Source: Actinomortierella ambigua (taxonomy: Eukaryota > Mortierellomycota > Mortierellomycetes > Mortierellales > Mortierellaceae). From it: a stretch of DNA of 64,000 bases. The position numbers and the translations under genes are program-made. The notes below the pieces were generated by a model. That model was not told the origin of the DNA, ran no database searches, and saw only the letters and a list, made by a program, of their open reading frames with translations. The stretch is taken from the NCBI GenBank assembly GCA_016098155.1, contig JAAAJB010000001.1:124001-188000 (forward strand), in the 5' to 3' direction. How positions within the stretch are numbered: position 1 is the stretch's first letter; each line of letters begins with the position of its first letter. Shown here piece after piece: positions 22,884 to 35,407 of this stretch.

Positions 22884-25800
22884 ATGTCTGCGGCCGATCG
22901 AGCCGCCTCTGTCATGGACGAAGGTGCTTCATCGATTCTCAATGTTAATTGTCATTTCCCATCCACACATGTTCAGGCAACCTTGGTCGAACGCGCTTGA
23001 CCCTGACCCTATCCACTCTTCTCTTCCTTCTCTCAGCAGTGGCAATAGTAGAGTCGTCTGCATCGACGAGCGCTGGTCGCGCATCACAGGCCGCGTCGAC
23101 GGCCATGCCCCAAGTGGCGACAACCCAAGCTACCTCCACAACAACTAGTTCCACGAATGGTGTGGTTGCATCGACAAAAACAAAGGCAAATGCCACCATT
23201 GCCGCGACCTCATTAACAACACCATCGTCTTCTGGATCTGGGGCATTGGGAAGCAATGGAGGAACCATGCCGGCATCTCCCAAAAAGAAGCTGGCCAAAA
23301 AGTTGGCGCATGCATCTCTGAACAGCGTGAAGCCAAGCACCGTGCGCATCAACTTTTCACTGTCAGAGAACCCCAACGCCATCGTTTCCTTCTCAGATTT
23401 GTTTCGGCAGGACCAGAAACGACGCATCATCGCGGAGCAGAAACAGCAGATCCAACAACAGATCCAACAGGCCAAACACGCCTTGTCGTCGTCGGCCAAG
23501 AAGGAGGCTAAAGTTGCCACATCAGGAGCATCAGCAGTTACAGCAACTACAGCATCATCCTCAACCGTCGAACCGATGGAAGTGGACTCTATCGAACCAT
23601 CCATACCATCCGCAGTAGCATCGGCGAGCTCAAACGGATCTAGCTCCACCCCTTCCAAGGGCAATGAAGCCACCGGTGTTGCTGACGGAGATTCAGAGGA
23701 TGGCGAGGAGGAAGCAAGTGATGATGACGAGGACGAGGAGGCAGAGGCCGAGGAGGAAGATGAGGCGAGTGACGATGAAGAGGATGAGGACGAGGACGAG
23801 GACGCAGAAGACGAGGGGGACGACGAGGAGGATGAAGTAGAGCTTCGCGAACGGCCAGGCGACTTTCTGGAGACTTTGGCTGCCAAGTATGCTGCGCTTG
23901 AGGAGTTTGAAAACGATGGTGAGGATGAAGACGACGAAGATGAAGAGGAGGATGTGCCTGTAAGTGCCAAATTGACCCCTTGGTCTGCCATAGCACCAGT
24001 GTCTGATTGTGTCTGCCAAGCTACTGAGGCTACTTACTAACCTGTCCAACAACTCTACTTCATTAGCGTACACACAAGAAGCCAAGTCGATGGGACACAG
24101 AGCGATACGACGTCGAGGACGAGTTCATCGATGACAGCGAGATGATGCTCGACGACATAGGAATGGTGAAACCGAAGATCGAAGGATTCTTTGTCTATCG
24201 CGGTGCAATCGAAACGACCATTGATGAGTAAGTACAATGGGCTCACTTCAGCATCAGTACAAACTATGTACTCTTCAAGGAACCTTCACCAACGTGTTAA
24301 TTTCCTTTGTCTCTTATTGCTGCATGAAATAGGGATTCGTCGGACGCCGTGGGAGGTGGCTCTAGATCACGAAGACCCGCACGACGCAAGGGAGGCGTCA
24401 CATCAGCTCGGGCTGGCGGCATCAGGAAGTCGTCCAACCTGTCCATTATGGAGCGTGCTAACGACTCAGTATCGGAGATGAGTGAAGCCGATGACGGAAG
24501 GGCGGACGGTACACCCAACAAGAGATCAGGCGGTAAAGACGCTGCAGCGGACAAGGACATGGCAGATGTCCCTGAAGGTTCAACTAGGAAAAAGGTGGCC
24601 AATTCACGATCCAAGTCTGCGCTGAGCAAAGAAGTCACCTCAACTCAAAAACCGGCCACAAATGGAACCAAGGACCCTGATGCTACTGCAACAGTATCAG
24701 CACCGTCTTCATCGGTGGCAGCAAGCTCGGGAGTCACGACCGACAAGATCACATCAGCACCTCCCAAGCGGAAAGTCAAGGCCAAGGTCACAGCGGCCAC
24801 CAGTGGTGCAGACTCTGAAAACGAATCACCATCCAAGACCAACAAACCTAAACCGGCCAACACAGAACCCAGCAAAGACGGAGTGACAGAACAGGAAGTC
24901 TCCACAATAGACGACACACATGATGCGGAGCTATCATTTTCGTCAGACACCGGAGCAGAAGCAATAGACACAGCGCCGGCCGAGCACGCCAGACCTTCGT
25001 CGCCAAGCAGAGCTGCAACGTCGGATTTTCCAGTCAAGCTTGAGGATGCTGTCAGGCCAAAAGCCAAGGCTGGGGTCAAAGATGTGGACAAAAAGAAGTT
25101 GTCCAAGCCAGCAGCCCCCCTTACCGCAGAAGTACAGCGATATCTCAACATTATTGCAGATCTTGCCAAAAAAGGTGCGCATTCATTCTCTTCGACGGAA
25201 GGACCGCTGACCCAGTTTACTTTTTTTAAAATAGACATGCTAACCTGTTATCTTTCTCACGGCTCTTTGGCTGAAATTGATATTAGAAACTTGGGAGATC
25301 AAGAACAAGTTCCCGCCTCATATGAAACCACCGTTGTGGGAAGCGACCAAGTCCGCGCTCAGGGATCGATCATCAGGCTATTTGCTTGACGACTCGTTCA
25401 TCGACGCACTAATGGACATTTTACCCTACAACCGGTTCACTATCAAGGTATCTTGTAATCTGAGCCACAGCCCCCCGCCTTCTTGGGCAATTTGGTGTGA
25501 TGTTCTCAAGCTAACCTCGGTCTTTTCGCCCCCCCCCCCTTCTTAGAAATTACTCTATCGAAACGTGTTGCCTGTCTGGATCCCCGAACTGGAAGAGCAA
25601 AAGAAGAAATTGGAGGAGAAGTTTGACCAGCAAGTAAAACGAGTGTGGAGAGAATCCGGTTATGAGGAACAAGAAAAAAAGCGGTTGCAGGAACAAGGCG
25701 CGGAAGGCGACGTCGTGATGAAGAACGAGGATCCGTTAGCAGAGGCAGCAGACGACCGTACGTTGACTTGTACTGTATAACCATTATTGATGCTTTAATG

Positions 25801-28123
25801 TCTCCACTTGGCAATGCACCAATGCTCAACTCTTCTTTCTATTTCATATATTAGACAACAAGCAAGTCAAGAGATTTCCCTGGACCCAAGAACTACGTTT
25901 GGTACTATGGGAGGTTATGGAGAAGCACATGGAAATCTTGGCTGCAATGGCTCAGCTACATGTATCGGACCCAACTTTTCCAATGGCGCCATCCGAATCG
26001 AAGACCAGAAAGGATGCCTATCAGGTGGTACGTGATCTATCACAGAGTCGCCAAGAGGAAGCCCATCATGGAAGCCATCGTGTCTAATTTAGTGATTCTT
26101 TCAATGCCCTACGTTATAGCTTGTCGCCAGCTTCCCACCGGGGTGGGAGTCAACATACGGGATCTCACGACAGTACAGCCAATTGAAGGAAAAGGTGACT
26201 CGACAGAAACGTGGAGAACAGGCGGCCAATGGTGGAGACCACGGCGGTAGCAGTAGCAACAACAACGGCGGAGGCCCTGGTCAACGAAAGCCTCCTCCTG
26301 GCGGTGAAGGCGGCAGTAGTCGAGGAGGCACATCAGGTTCCAAGACCAATATATCATCAGTACCAGCATCGGCATCAACATCGGCATCAGCGTCGGCCTC
26401 CAAGACGGCAGCAGCCCCAAGCAATGTACGACCGAGCTCGCGGGCCGCCGCTCCAAGCAGCCGACAGACTAGCATTGGAGATTCTCAAGTGCCCACCGAG
26501 ATGCTCAGAAAACTTGTCAAGGTGGCGTCAGCTACATTGGATGACACTCCCAAGCCGATCCCAGAAACAATTCACATCGTGGACGACGACGATGATGTGA
26601 TCATGCAGGACGCACCAAGCGATAAAACAGAGATGAGTAGAACAACTGCTCCCAGTACCTCTGCCTTTGCAACCCCGCCAAAACCAACCCAATCAACGCC
26701 GAGGCCTACTGCTCCACCAGCCCCACATGGATCGAGCTCGACATCAAACCGACCACCACCACCAGGACAGCACTCCTCCCTCTCATCTGAGCAGCATCAT
26801 TCGACGGCTTACCCCCCTCCTTACCAGCAACCCTCGCATCATCGGACACATGCACAGCCACCTCAGCAACAGACACCATTGGTACATGGCTCTTCGTCGC
26901 CTCCTGCACCTGCAAGTGTCAACCCCGTCATGCGTGGCCCTCCTGGCACATCTTCGTCGACTGTGGCTGCATCGGGTCATTGGTCATCATCAACAGCAGC
27001 TCCAGTGGCAGGCGACATACCTTTCGACCATTCATCAGCCACTAAGAAGCGTAAGAATAGCAGGGATGAGCAGTACGTTGCACCGGCAGCAGCCCAGGCC
27101 GCAGTGGCAGCAGCAGCCGCGGCAAAAGAGTCGGCTGCATATCGAGCCGCCCAAGCTCAGCAACAACAACATCGTCCATCGTCTCCAGTAACAGTCCCCA
27201 GCGGGAGGGCCGTGTACGATGATCGTAGTGGAGGTTACGGTCATCATGCCCAACAGCAGCAGCAACAGCCACCACCACGCCCACAACATCACCATCGAGG
27301 AGGTGGCGTAGGATTTAATCACGACCCCCATGGACTACCCGATACTGCTGCGATGAATATGGCCAAAAAGCCACGCCCAGGGCCACCAGGAGCCAGTGGC
27401 CATGCTGGAGCCACTGTGAACCGAAGTCCCCAGTTGGGGTCTAAAAGTGGCAGTAGCGGATCGCCTGGCTACCCGCCCCACCCCCCGCCAAGCTACGCTG
27501 CAACTTCACCAAAGACCAACTATCGGGCTCCGCCCTCACACCCTCAGGCCCAACCACCACCACCACCAACACCACTTTCGTCAGGGCAGCCTCAGGCGCC
27601 GTACCACTCTCCGCGGCCAGAGCGGGCCTCGCCGTCAGTTCCTCCCAACTATTCGTCGTCAAGTGTACCTGTTCCGCACCCTGTCAAACAACCATTGTAC
27701 AGTCACCACCCACCTGGCGGTGGCCCCAATGCGGGAGGGGCATCGCCATCCTCAGGAGGTGGGCCGCACCGGTCATACCAATACCCACCAATCCCACCGC
27801 AACAACCACAGCAGCAGCAACAACAACAGCAGCAGCACTCTTCGCATGGCTATGGTGGACCGTCGGGCCAACAACAGCAACTGCCGTTGGATCCGAGCAG
27901 GGGCGTGTACCACCCTCCCCCACATGGCCACCACCACCCTCCTTCGCATGTGACAAGAGGCGCTCCGCCACCACCGCATCAGCCGCCCCATTCCCAGCAC
28001 CACCACGGGCAGCAGCCACACCATGGACAGCGTGATTCAGTCGGGCAACCGTCCACGTCGCCCAACACAAAGCCCACGGCGTCGCAACGCTCGCCCATGT
28101 CATTGACCAATGTGATCCACTGA
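22884..28123 (+). CDS. Hpc2/ubinuclein-like subunit of the HIRA histone chaperone complex
   Basis: Likely nuclear partner of HIRA in replication-independent H3-H4 deposition. Exons are 22884-22923, 23037-23959, 24067-24227, 24333-25174, 25287-25447, 25547-25757, 25855-26024 and 26120-28123. Phases join throughout, giving 1503 residues. After a Ser/Thr/Ala-rich N-region and an acidic block comes the Hpc2-related domain (about residues 322-375: RYDVEDEFIDDSEMM, then IEGFFVYRG). A basic/Ser-rich linker leads to the ubinuclein middle domain (about 655-836: KNKFPPHMKPPLWE, then YNRFTIKKLLYRNVLP). The remaining about 660 residues are Pro/Gln/His/Ser-rich and presumably disordered. The Hpc2 motif is direct evidence. 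The HIRA role is from family knowledge. The first donor (GTGCTT) is weak, so the N-terminal exon is tentative. Confidence 0.9.
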
Positions 28124-28336
28124 AAGGAAATTTTTTACAGACTAGTTTTTCTTTCCTCTCTGTGTGTGTGTGTTTCTCGCTCTCTCATTTCTGCTTGATT
28201 TTTTTTTTCGCTCTTCTTTTTTTTCTTTTCTGTACTTGTAACACCTAATGCATCTTTGCCCCTCGGGGGCGATCCCCGCTCTCTCTTCAAATGATTTTTT
28301 TTTCTTGTGTTTTGTATTGTATGTGTCGATTTTAAT

Positions 28337-30502
28337 TTATTGGTGCTGTAGTAGAGGGGATTCCAAAACCTCAAGACTCTTCAACCTTCGAAAGGCAGCC
28401 CTCAAAGCCTCTTGGTCAACAAGGGCAAAGGAGCCGCACGACCGCAGACTGAGGGTCTCGAGGCGCGGGAAGAGGCGAGGCAGGAGGCGGATCAAGGCCT
28501 CGCGAGGGACTGTCCAACCATGGAGCGCCAGCCCGCGAACGGGTTTGGCGACGATACCGTCTACTGGGTTCGTCTCGTCTAAGGGCAAAGGTAAGGGCCT
28601 ACGAGATGGCTGCAAGGGCTGCGGAGGCGGTGGCGGCGGCTGCTGCTCGGCGCCCGCGCCGAGGCCGACCGCGGTGGTGGCGCTCTCGTCCATCGTCCCT
28701 GTCAGCGACAACATGCGTAGACTTGGGCATTGGTCCAACATGCTCCATCGAAACGCAAGCGCCATTGCGCCAGACAACTGCAGAACCCGAAGATGCTTTG
28801 GCGACCAATGCTCGAGTTTCCAGATGAACGGCTGGGGTAAGGAGCTTCCTCCTCCTCCTCCTCCTCCTCCTAGTCCTAGTCCTGCTCCTTCCCCTCCGCC
28901 GGCGTGATTGGTGACCTTGTTCAAAAGTCGAAATTGATCCAGTTTGGGCATGGTCGCAAGTGTCGCCTGATCAAACTGGTAACAGAGTGGGCCACTGATA
29001 TCAAGGATCACCACCGATGGTAGGTGCCAAGGACGGATACGGTGGCTACTCCATTCGAGATTCGCCAGCGTCACTGTCTCCAGCTGGGGGCAGCCAAAAA
29101 AGGGCTGAGCAGGGCCGATGCAATCAAAGGCGCGCACCCGTAGCTTGACGTGGCGTAGCTCGGGTAGGTTGCGAATGAGGCCGAGGTCGATGGTGTGGCA
29201 CGCATACGGGTCGTCGACAGTCAATTGCTGGAGGGATGCACCAAAGGCAAAGAGGCCGTCGGCCCAAGGCTGAACATATCGCCATTGGCCTCTGAGGGAC
29301 AGGACAAGACTCTCTAGACGTGGAAGGCGGAAGCGATGAGGCGCATGCAGCACCCTCTGCCTTTCCTGTACAGCCCATGCAAAGGCATCCTCGTCATCTT
29401 CTCCAAGTGCGAGGCCGAGTCGCCGCAACGAAGGGCATTGCTGTAGCATGCCAGACATGCTGTGCTGTTGTTGTTGTGGCCACAACACTGCCCCATACTC
29501 TTGCGACAGCTCGTACGACTCGATTTCCTGTACTCGCGAGAGATCGACCGTCTCTGGCGCTAAAACAAACCTTGCCCACTCCAGTCGCCCATGGTAACCC
29601 AGAAAGGGAGCAATCGATACCGGCATGAGCTCAAAGATCGCCTCCAAAATGTTGACCAGAGGCTCCCACGCCCACCACGGCCATAACGATGCTCCGCCGA
29701 TCAGTCGGATGTCAGCCGGACCTTGGTCGAGACGCCCTGCACAGGGCCTTTGTGCTGATGTGTAGTAGGCGTCATGCCATTGTGTCATAAAGGCGAGCGC
29801 CCACTCGAGATCCTGCTCCACCAACGCCATCTCGCTCAATGCCCATTGTGAAGGCTCATGTTGGGGAACGTCGTGGAGGTAGAGAACGATGGATCTCATG
29901 TTGACCATCTCGTCCACATGTGGTAGGTATCGGTGGATATCTCGGCAAGGGATGGTCAGGTCTCGAATGGTTGTCAATTGGTAACTACATGCTGCCCAGG
30001 CGATCCTTCCATATAAACACATGCTGTGTGAGGGCTCGTTGAGAGGTAAGGCAAGAAGCCCTTTCAGGGACAAGGCAGAGCCCGCTCCAAAAAGGGCAGC
30101 GTGGAAAGGCATGGACTGGATGAGGCCGAGGTAGTCGATTGTTGGTACCTCAGGTAACGCCAACAGCTGGTCCTGGAACGAAGCAAGAATGCCTTGTACG
30201 CTCCTGTCCTGCACTGGGGACCATCGCAGAATGAGCGCCACCAGCTTTTCAGCAGCCATCGCCACCTGAGCGCCCTGTGCTGACCCCTGTCTCTGCTCCT
30301 GCTCCTCTTGGATGGTAAGAAGGGTCTCGACAGGGTTGCTGTACAAGCGCTTGGCACAGACCCGAAGGAGATATTTGTTGACAGTGAGCAGTGAGCAAAG
30401 GTCGGAAGGATTAAGGTAATCAAGGACAATATCGAACAGCTCTGGTAGCAGGGGGCAGTATGTTGATGTGTATGGCTTCATTGTTGTGTCAACGGATGGC
30501 AT
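28337..30502 (-). CDS. F-box/repeat protein, paralogue 1
   Basis: Intronless, 721 residues from ATG 30502, with an alternative in-frame ATG at 30481. An F-box-like motif lies at about residues 15-60 (LLPELFDIVLDYLNPSDLCSL and then LLTVNKYLLRVCAKRLYSNP). The remainder has irregular Leu-rich segments (LPELRHVKLRV, CPQLETVTL, CPSLRMLSL) in the style of fungal F-box/LRR-like proteins. A poly-Gly tract encoded by (TCC)n at about 28850-28870 and a poly-Pro tract interrupt the C-terminal third. Probable substrate adaptor of an SCF ubiquitin ligase, by family inference. Two related genes lie at 32352-34502 and 54940-57159. It converges with the Hpc2-like gene with a 213-bp gap. Confidence 0.8.
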   Translation of the reverse strand: MPSVDTTMKPYTSTYCPLLPELFDIVLDYLNPSDLCSLLTVNKYLLRVCAKRLYSNPVETLLTIQEEQEQRQGSAQGAQVAMAAEKLVALILRWSPVQDRSVQGILASFQDQLLALPEVPTIDYLGLIQSMPFHAALFGAGSALSLKGLLALPLNEPSHSMCLYGRIAWAACSYQLTTIRDLTIPCRDIHRYLPHVDEMVNMRSIVLYLHDVPQHEPSQWALSEMALVEQDLEWALAFMTQWHDAYYTSAQRPCAGRLDQGPADIRLIGGASLWPWWAWEPLVNILEAIFELMPVSIAPFLGYHGRLEWARFVLAPETVDLSRVQEIESYELSQEYGAVLWPQQQQHSMSGMLQQCPSLRRLGLALGEDDEDAFAWAVQERQRVLHAPHRFRLPRLESLVLSLRGQWRYVQPWADGLFAFGASLQQLTVDDPYACHTIDLGLIRNLPELRHVKLRVRAFDCIGPAQPFFGCPQLETVTLANLEWSSHRIRPWHLPSVVILDISGPLCYQFDQATLATMPKLDQFRLLNKVTNHAGGGEGAGLGLGGGGGGGGSSLPQPFIWKLEHWSPKHLRVLQLSGAMALAFRWSMLDQCPSLRMLSLTGTMDESATTAVGLGAGAEQQPPPPPPQPLQPSRRPLPLPLDETNPVDGIVAKPVRGLALHGWTVPREALIRLLPRLFPRLETLSLRSCGSFALVDQEALRAAFRRLKSLEVLESPLLQHQ

Positions 30503-32351
30503 GGGGAAGCCAGGTGGAAGGGGTTGAGGAATGTGAGGGGCAAAAAGGGAAGAAAGAGAGAAAGAAAGGGTGAAAAAGGGATGATGTTGTGATTTCCAGT
30601 CGCACACATCGATCTCGCATCATACGAGAAAGGGGAGGGGCATGCCTCGCATACAAATGACCATCCCACAACTCTTTACCCCATGCCTTTTTTTTTTCCT
30701 TTGCATACGACCTCAAAAGTACTCGATGGTCAATGCAGCTTCTAGTCCTCACAGTCTTCCCGAGAGTGTTCGCATTTGTCAAAAACCATGGAGTTGGAGC
30801 CTTTTTTTTTTTTTTTGCCTTTGTGACAATGCAAAATGTAATGTGTGACAGGTGTCGCACAGTGTTTTTTTGTATCTGGAAGAGCGTATTCTTCTTACAC
30901 CTTAAAAGTACGAGAAAAGAGAGATACCTGGGTACATGTACATGCCCGCATGTGTTTTATTTGAAAGAAAACTCAGTTGCACGAGTGACAATGGAGCTGG
31001 GCCTGGGACCATGAGGGTGTTGTCAGTAGCACTGCCCACCTCAGCGCCTGGCTTCTGCTGGTCTTTAGTCCTTTTCCTGTTCCCATCGCACCCCCCCCCC
31101 TCTAACCCTCGGAAAAATTATTCTGCTCTCCGACCCAAAATGTAGGAAACAGACTTTTTGAATGGTCCTCTTCTCACGATGGCAAACGTTTCGGTTGTAT
31201 TTGCCATTCACTACATCCTGGGTTCGTCTCTCAACTCTCTCACGATAGCGCCCACCCCCCCTCCCTCGTTCTCTCCCATGCAAAATCAAAGTAGACCAGA
31301 AGGCTTTTGTGACAAGGTTGAAGCTCCTCTATTTCTTCGCCATCCTCGATGGCCGCCTCTTTATCGATGTCAGAAAACACTCTTTTTGTGGTACTACACA
31401 GCCTAAGATACTTGTTTGTGTGAACACAATGCTCCCTCGGGTTCAGCAAGACTCACTGTTCTCTTCAGGCACAAGGGCTGGGCTGAGCAAGAACACGTCA
31501 TGTTGTGAACACGAAGCCATCCAAACATGCGCACTGTCACCAAGCCCGGTCCGTCATGCCATGCACGCTTCTTTTCACTAGTGTTCACTTGTACAATCAA
31601 ACCGCCACATGCTTTTGAGAGCGGATGAACAATGAAAAGCCGACGAAGAGGGGGGGTTGGCGGTGAGATCGTTGATTCAGGTTCTGTAATCTAGAGATAG
31701 CACGATGTCGACTGATTGCACTGCCATTTTGTTGCACTGCAACCTGGAAAAAAAAATCTTCTGCTACGATGCTGGCGTCGACCTCTTTCATCCCGCGGGA
31801 CTTAATGATCAAAATCGCTTGCAAGCCTCAAGATCGGCATTCGAGGTAGAGGTAGGATTTGGGCCTCTGATCAACGAGGGGAGCTGCTGCTGCCGTGTTT
31901 GACTACAAAAAAATGAAATATAAAAAGAAAAAAAGTTTGCGAATCGATGCCTGGCTACACGGAGCATTCATGGAGGTTGACTGCTATACCCGTTCTTCAC
32001 TCTCAGAATCTATCGATCCAGACAAAACAAGCAAAAACGAACAATCAATGCTACAGAGAAATGGCTTTTCTTGGAGCATTACGACTTTCGTCAGTGCACA
32101 GGCACACAGACATTACAGACTTTGGGTCGATTGAGACAGAGCAGCCTATCCATATATTGATAAATCGCATACGACTCAGACCCCACATTTTTTCCCATCA
32201 TGGGTAGCGACGTTGGAAATAAAACCAACACCTTTGTTCCGATTAGATGATTAGATCTAGCTTCATCTTTTTTTTTCAAAAAAAAAAAAAAAAAAAAAAA
32301 AACAGTAGCAAAGTAGAGTTCATCATTTAAGTTGTTATTTTAGAGCAGCAC
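30503..32351. other. Intergenic between two F-box paralogues
   Basis: 1.85 kb without a supported gene. A 25-A run lies at 32278-32302, and poly-T/poly-C tracts are scattered. Small frames show no family resemblance. Confidence 0.5.
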
Positions 32352-34502
32352 TCAAATATTCAATCCATCTAGTGGTATCTCTTTAGGGACACGGTAGCAT
32401 TCATGGTTTACATGGAAGAGAAGATGACCATCCTCGTCTGTTCGCCCTCCCCCTGTCTCCCAGGCTCCGTCAATTAGGTCCACAGGCCAATCATGCTCCA
32501 GCTGCTCGGGCTTCGAAATCCACAGCTCTCGGAGCCCCGGGTGACGGCTTGCCTCTCGTACAATCGCGGCATCGTAGGCACCTACATAGCCACCAATGTA
32601 CACGATCCTGAGGCTCGGGAACGCCTTGGCGCTCAGTAGCTTTCGCCACACTGAACATCCTATGGTCACCTCGCTGCAACCGACCTCGATACTTGTAACA
32701 CTACCGTTCAAGACGCCTCCGCCCATGCCGTTGCTGTTGCCGTTGGCTCCCGAAGTAGAGTGCGCACGTCCCGATCCTGAATCACGATCATCCTTGTCCT
32801 TGTTCTCCCCGTCGCTGTTGTCCTCACTATCGCTCTCGTCATTCAGGGTGATGGGCAGATCAAAAATGGCATGAAAGTCGGCGTCTCTGTCCTCGATCCC
32901 TCCAAGGATGACAGACTCGAGGTTAGGCATGTGGCAGAGCGCCTCGAATCGAAAAGCACTGGCCATCAACTGCCCTAGAGCCACCTTTTTCAGGGAAGGG
33001 AGCTCCCAGTCCCAGGTCCAGAGCGCGGCAGGCCAGCATTCAGCCCAGCTCCCCGTGTCCAGCACCATCGTGAGCTCCTCCAAGCGGGACATGCTCTGGA
33101 AACATTGCGGGTTAAACTCGGCTGCAGATCGACCAGTGAGGCAGAGCACACGGAGTTGCGGAAACTCACAGATGGGCCATGTCTTGAGTGGAAATGCCCT
33201 GTCTGTATTCATGTCGTACTGCGTCATGAGCCCTGAATACTCCAGATTCTGAATGACTGCATGGTCCAGCTTGAGTACCTCCAGTCGTGGCATGGTCGGC
33301 ATCCGGTCTGGGTTGAAAGCAAACACGTATGGGCTGAAGACTCGCGCCTCGAGCGTGCGCAGGCTCGGTAGGTGCAGTCCTGGCGCGATCCAAGGTTGGG
33401 CCTTGTCGAAAGGTGTGGTCAACCAATGGCCATCCCAGCCACATTTGACCTTGACGCTCTCTAATGTCGGACCAAAGCCCTCAAGAAGGTCGTTCACCGT
33501 CGGGTACACGATAAAGTTGCAAAACTTGAACTTGACCGCCTTGAGGGGAGCCAGTGACCTGCCTGCTCGACGTTCCTGCACCGCCCATCGAAAGATCCTC
33601 CTCTCAGAGCGGAACCCACGCATCTCGAGATCTCGAAGTATGGTACACTTTGGCAAAACCTGTGACCAAAGATCGGCCTTCTCGGCGTAGGCAGAATGCT
33701 CCACGATCATGCCCCGAACACGACTGAAATCCATTTGCTGGTGATGGGCGGCACACAGTGGCAGGTTGTGGCCCTTGATTACTCTCGGAAGCGGCGGTGG
33801 ATTGAAAAACGACATCGTCTCCACAACAGTGTCAGTTAGCTCCGGGCCCTGTCCAAACTCAAACAACAGGCGCTTGGTGTCCCCGCCGTGGCAGGCAGAA
33901 TATGCCGTGATGAATGACTGCAGTTCTGTCCACACGCCGTCCCAAAATGAACCAACAGCAACCTTCTTCAACGACGTTAGGTGCTTGGCGTGCTTGCTGA
34001 AAAGCTCCAGTTCTTCGCTACCCTCGAACCGAATCGCCTCAATCTCCGACAGACGATGGCTGCATATCGCCCAGACCAGCAGACACCTTAGTTTGATTTT
34101 TGATAGCTCGACAGGCTCGCTGGAGGACGGTACCGACACGGCCCAGTTGCACGTGTAGATGGGATAAAAATTCATTTCGTGAACGAGTGACAGGTAGTCG
34201 ACCGTGGGAGGCGGCTCTCGAGGCCATTGAATTTGGAGGTGACTCCGGAGTGCCATCGTCAGCTCGTCGTCAACAGGCGAGAGCGATAGAACAAAGCGTA
34301 CAAATAATTCTGCGCCCTCTCTGGAGTATCTTGGCCAAAAGAGCCAAGACCTGTAGAGCTTCTTCACGGCTATGTGGAAGATGTCTCTACTCACCGTCAA
34401 CAGTGAGAGGAGGGTATAATGGTCACCCACTCGGTCAATGACAGCTGTCATGCAGTCGAGGTTGAGATGAGGCTGAGAAAAGCGCGAGTCATTGTGTGCC
34501 AT
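32352..34502 (-). CDS. F-box/repeat protein, paralogue 2
   Basis: Intronless, 716 residues from ATG 34502. The N-terminal segment (CMTAVIDRVGDHYTLLSLL, then TVSRDIFHIAVKKLYRSW) aligns with the F-box region of the neighbouring paralogues, including LLTVxxxxxxxxxKxLYR, although the leading Leu-Pro is degenerate. Leu-rich repeats follow (LHLPSLRTLEARVF, MPRLEVLKLDH, FPQLRVLCL, MPNLESVILGG). Near the C-terminus there is an acidic Asp/Ser/Glu-rich low-complexity insertion. Probable SCF adaptor with an LRR-like substrate domain, by inference. Same strand as paralogue 1, with 1.85 kb between them. Confidence 0.75.
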   Translation of the reverse strand: MAHNDSRFSQPHLNLDCMTAVIDRVGDHYTLLSLLTVSRDIFHIAVKKLYRSWLFWPRYSREGAELFVRFVLSLSPVDDELTMALRSHLQIQWPREPPPTVDYLSLVHEMNFYPIYTCNWAVSVPSSSEPVELSKIKLRCLLVWAICSHRLSEIEAIRFEGSEELELFSKHAKHLTSLKKVAVGSFWDGVWTELQSFITAYSACHGGDTKRLLFEFGQGPELTDTVVETMSFFNPPPLPRVIKGHNLPLCAAHHQQMDFSRVRGMIVEHSAYAEKADLWSQVLPKCTILRDLEMRGFRSERRIFRWAVQERRAGRSLAPLKAVKFKFCNFIVYPTVNDLLEGFGPTLESVKVKCGWDGHWLTTPFDKAQPWIAPGLHLPSLRTLEARVFSPYVFAFNPDRMPTMPRLEVLKLDHAVIQNLEYSGLMTQYDMNTDRAFPLKTWPICEFPQLRVLCLTGRSAAEFNPQCFQSMSRLEELTMVLDTGSWAECWPAALWTWDWELPSLKKVALGQLMASAFRFEALCHMPNLESVILGGIEDRDADFHAIFDLPITLNDESDSEDNSDGENKDKDDRDSGSGRAHSTSGANGNSNGMGGGVLNGSVTSIEVGCSEVTIGCSVWRKLLSAKAFPSLRIVYIGGYVGAYDAAIVREASRHPGLRELWISKPEQLEHDWPVDLIDGAWETGGGRTDEDGHLLFHVNHECYRVPKEIPLDGLNI

Positions 34503-35407
34503 GTCGAATATAATGTTGGATGGAATGAGAATAGAGAAGGTGCGTCCACATGACCATCATGTTGGATAGAGTCTGTGTGTTTACACACAGTGCCACCCCC
34601 ACCATGTGCAAGCATAAAATGTGGCTGAGTGAATGCCCCTGCGTGGCATACAGGGTACCACTTGGCAAGGCGCCATTTATCGTCAACTTGCCGGATGAGA
34701 GGCTTGCTTGTTGAGCCTTCAAAAGTACTACGTCCTTCGCCTAAGCAACCTCCGCAGGGCTGGTAGGAAACAAACCCAACAATGTATTCAAACATCTCTT
34801 AGGAAGGCCTTCAATCGCCCCTCTTCGTGTGCTTACCCCAATCTGACACCCTCCCAACAAAGACTGAAAGAATTTGTTTCCCAAGTGTACAACAGTACAA
34901 CAGTAGCATCACTCTTCGCCACTTACAGAGCATCTTTTGTTAACGGTGCGTGCGGAGAAAAAAAAGAATGCTTCCGTATTGCGAAAGAGTCAGACGTTTA
35001 GGCCCATTGAATCAGGGGTGGACCGGTGCGTCGACTAAGGTCTCAATCGAATTATGTTGGCGTAAGCGCTCACAGCCTCCCTCTCCCACTGCCCCCCACC
35101 CTTTCGCCTCTACACTACGCAGTGCACTTGCTGCTTAATAGTATCCCAGTGTGGGGTATCAAAGCTTCTAGTGCCCACCTTTGACCACTTGCTTACCATA
35201 TCATTGACCCCCCAAGCACAAATGTTATGAAAGCTAGACCTGTTGATTCCTCGCCATCCTATCCCTCTTCAGTACTGGTAAACGATAATGGTCTTTTCTT
35301 TTTCACCAATATTTTGTCAGCGCACCAATCACATTGTTCTCTAAAAAGCATTCAATTGTGCACTTGTGGGAGGAAGTGCGTAGAAAAGAGAGAAACATTC
35401 CGACTCT
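34503..35407. other. Intergenic between F-box paralogue 2 and MscL
   Basis: 905 bp with no supported gene. It contains the upstream region of the minus-strand F-box gene and the 3' flank of MscL. Confidence 0.5.

Noticed and set aside
22945..23996. Ser-rich 348-codon minus-strand frame opposite the Hpc2-like gene
   Set aside because: It is the complement of the acidic and Ser/Thr-rich coding region. The plus strand has the recognised domains and splice sites.
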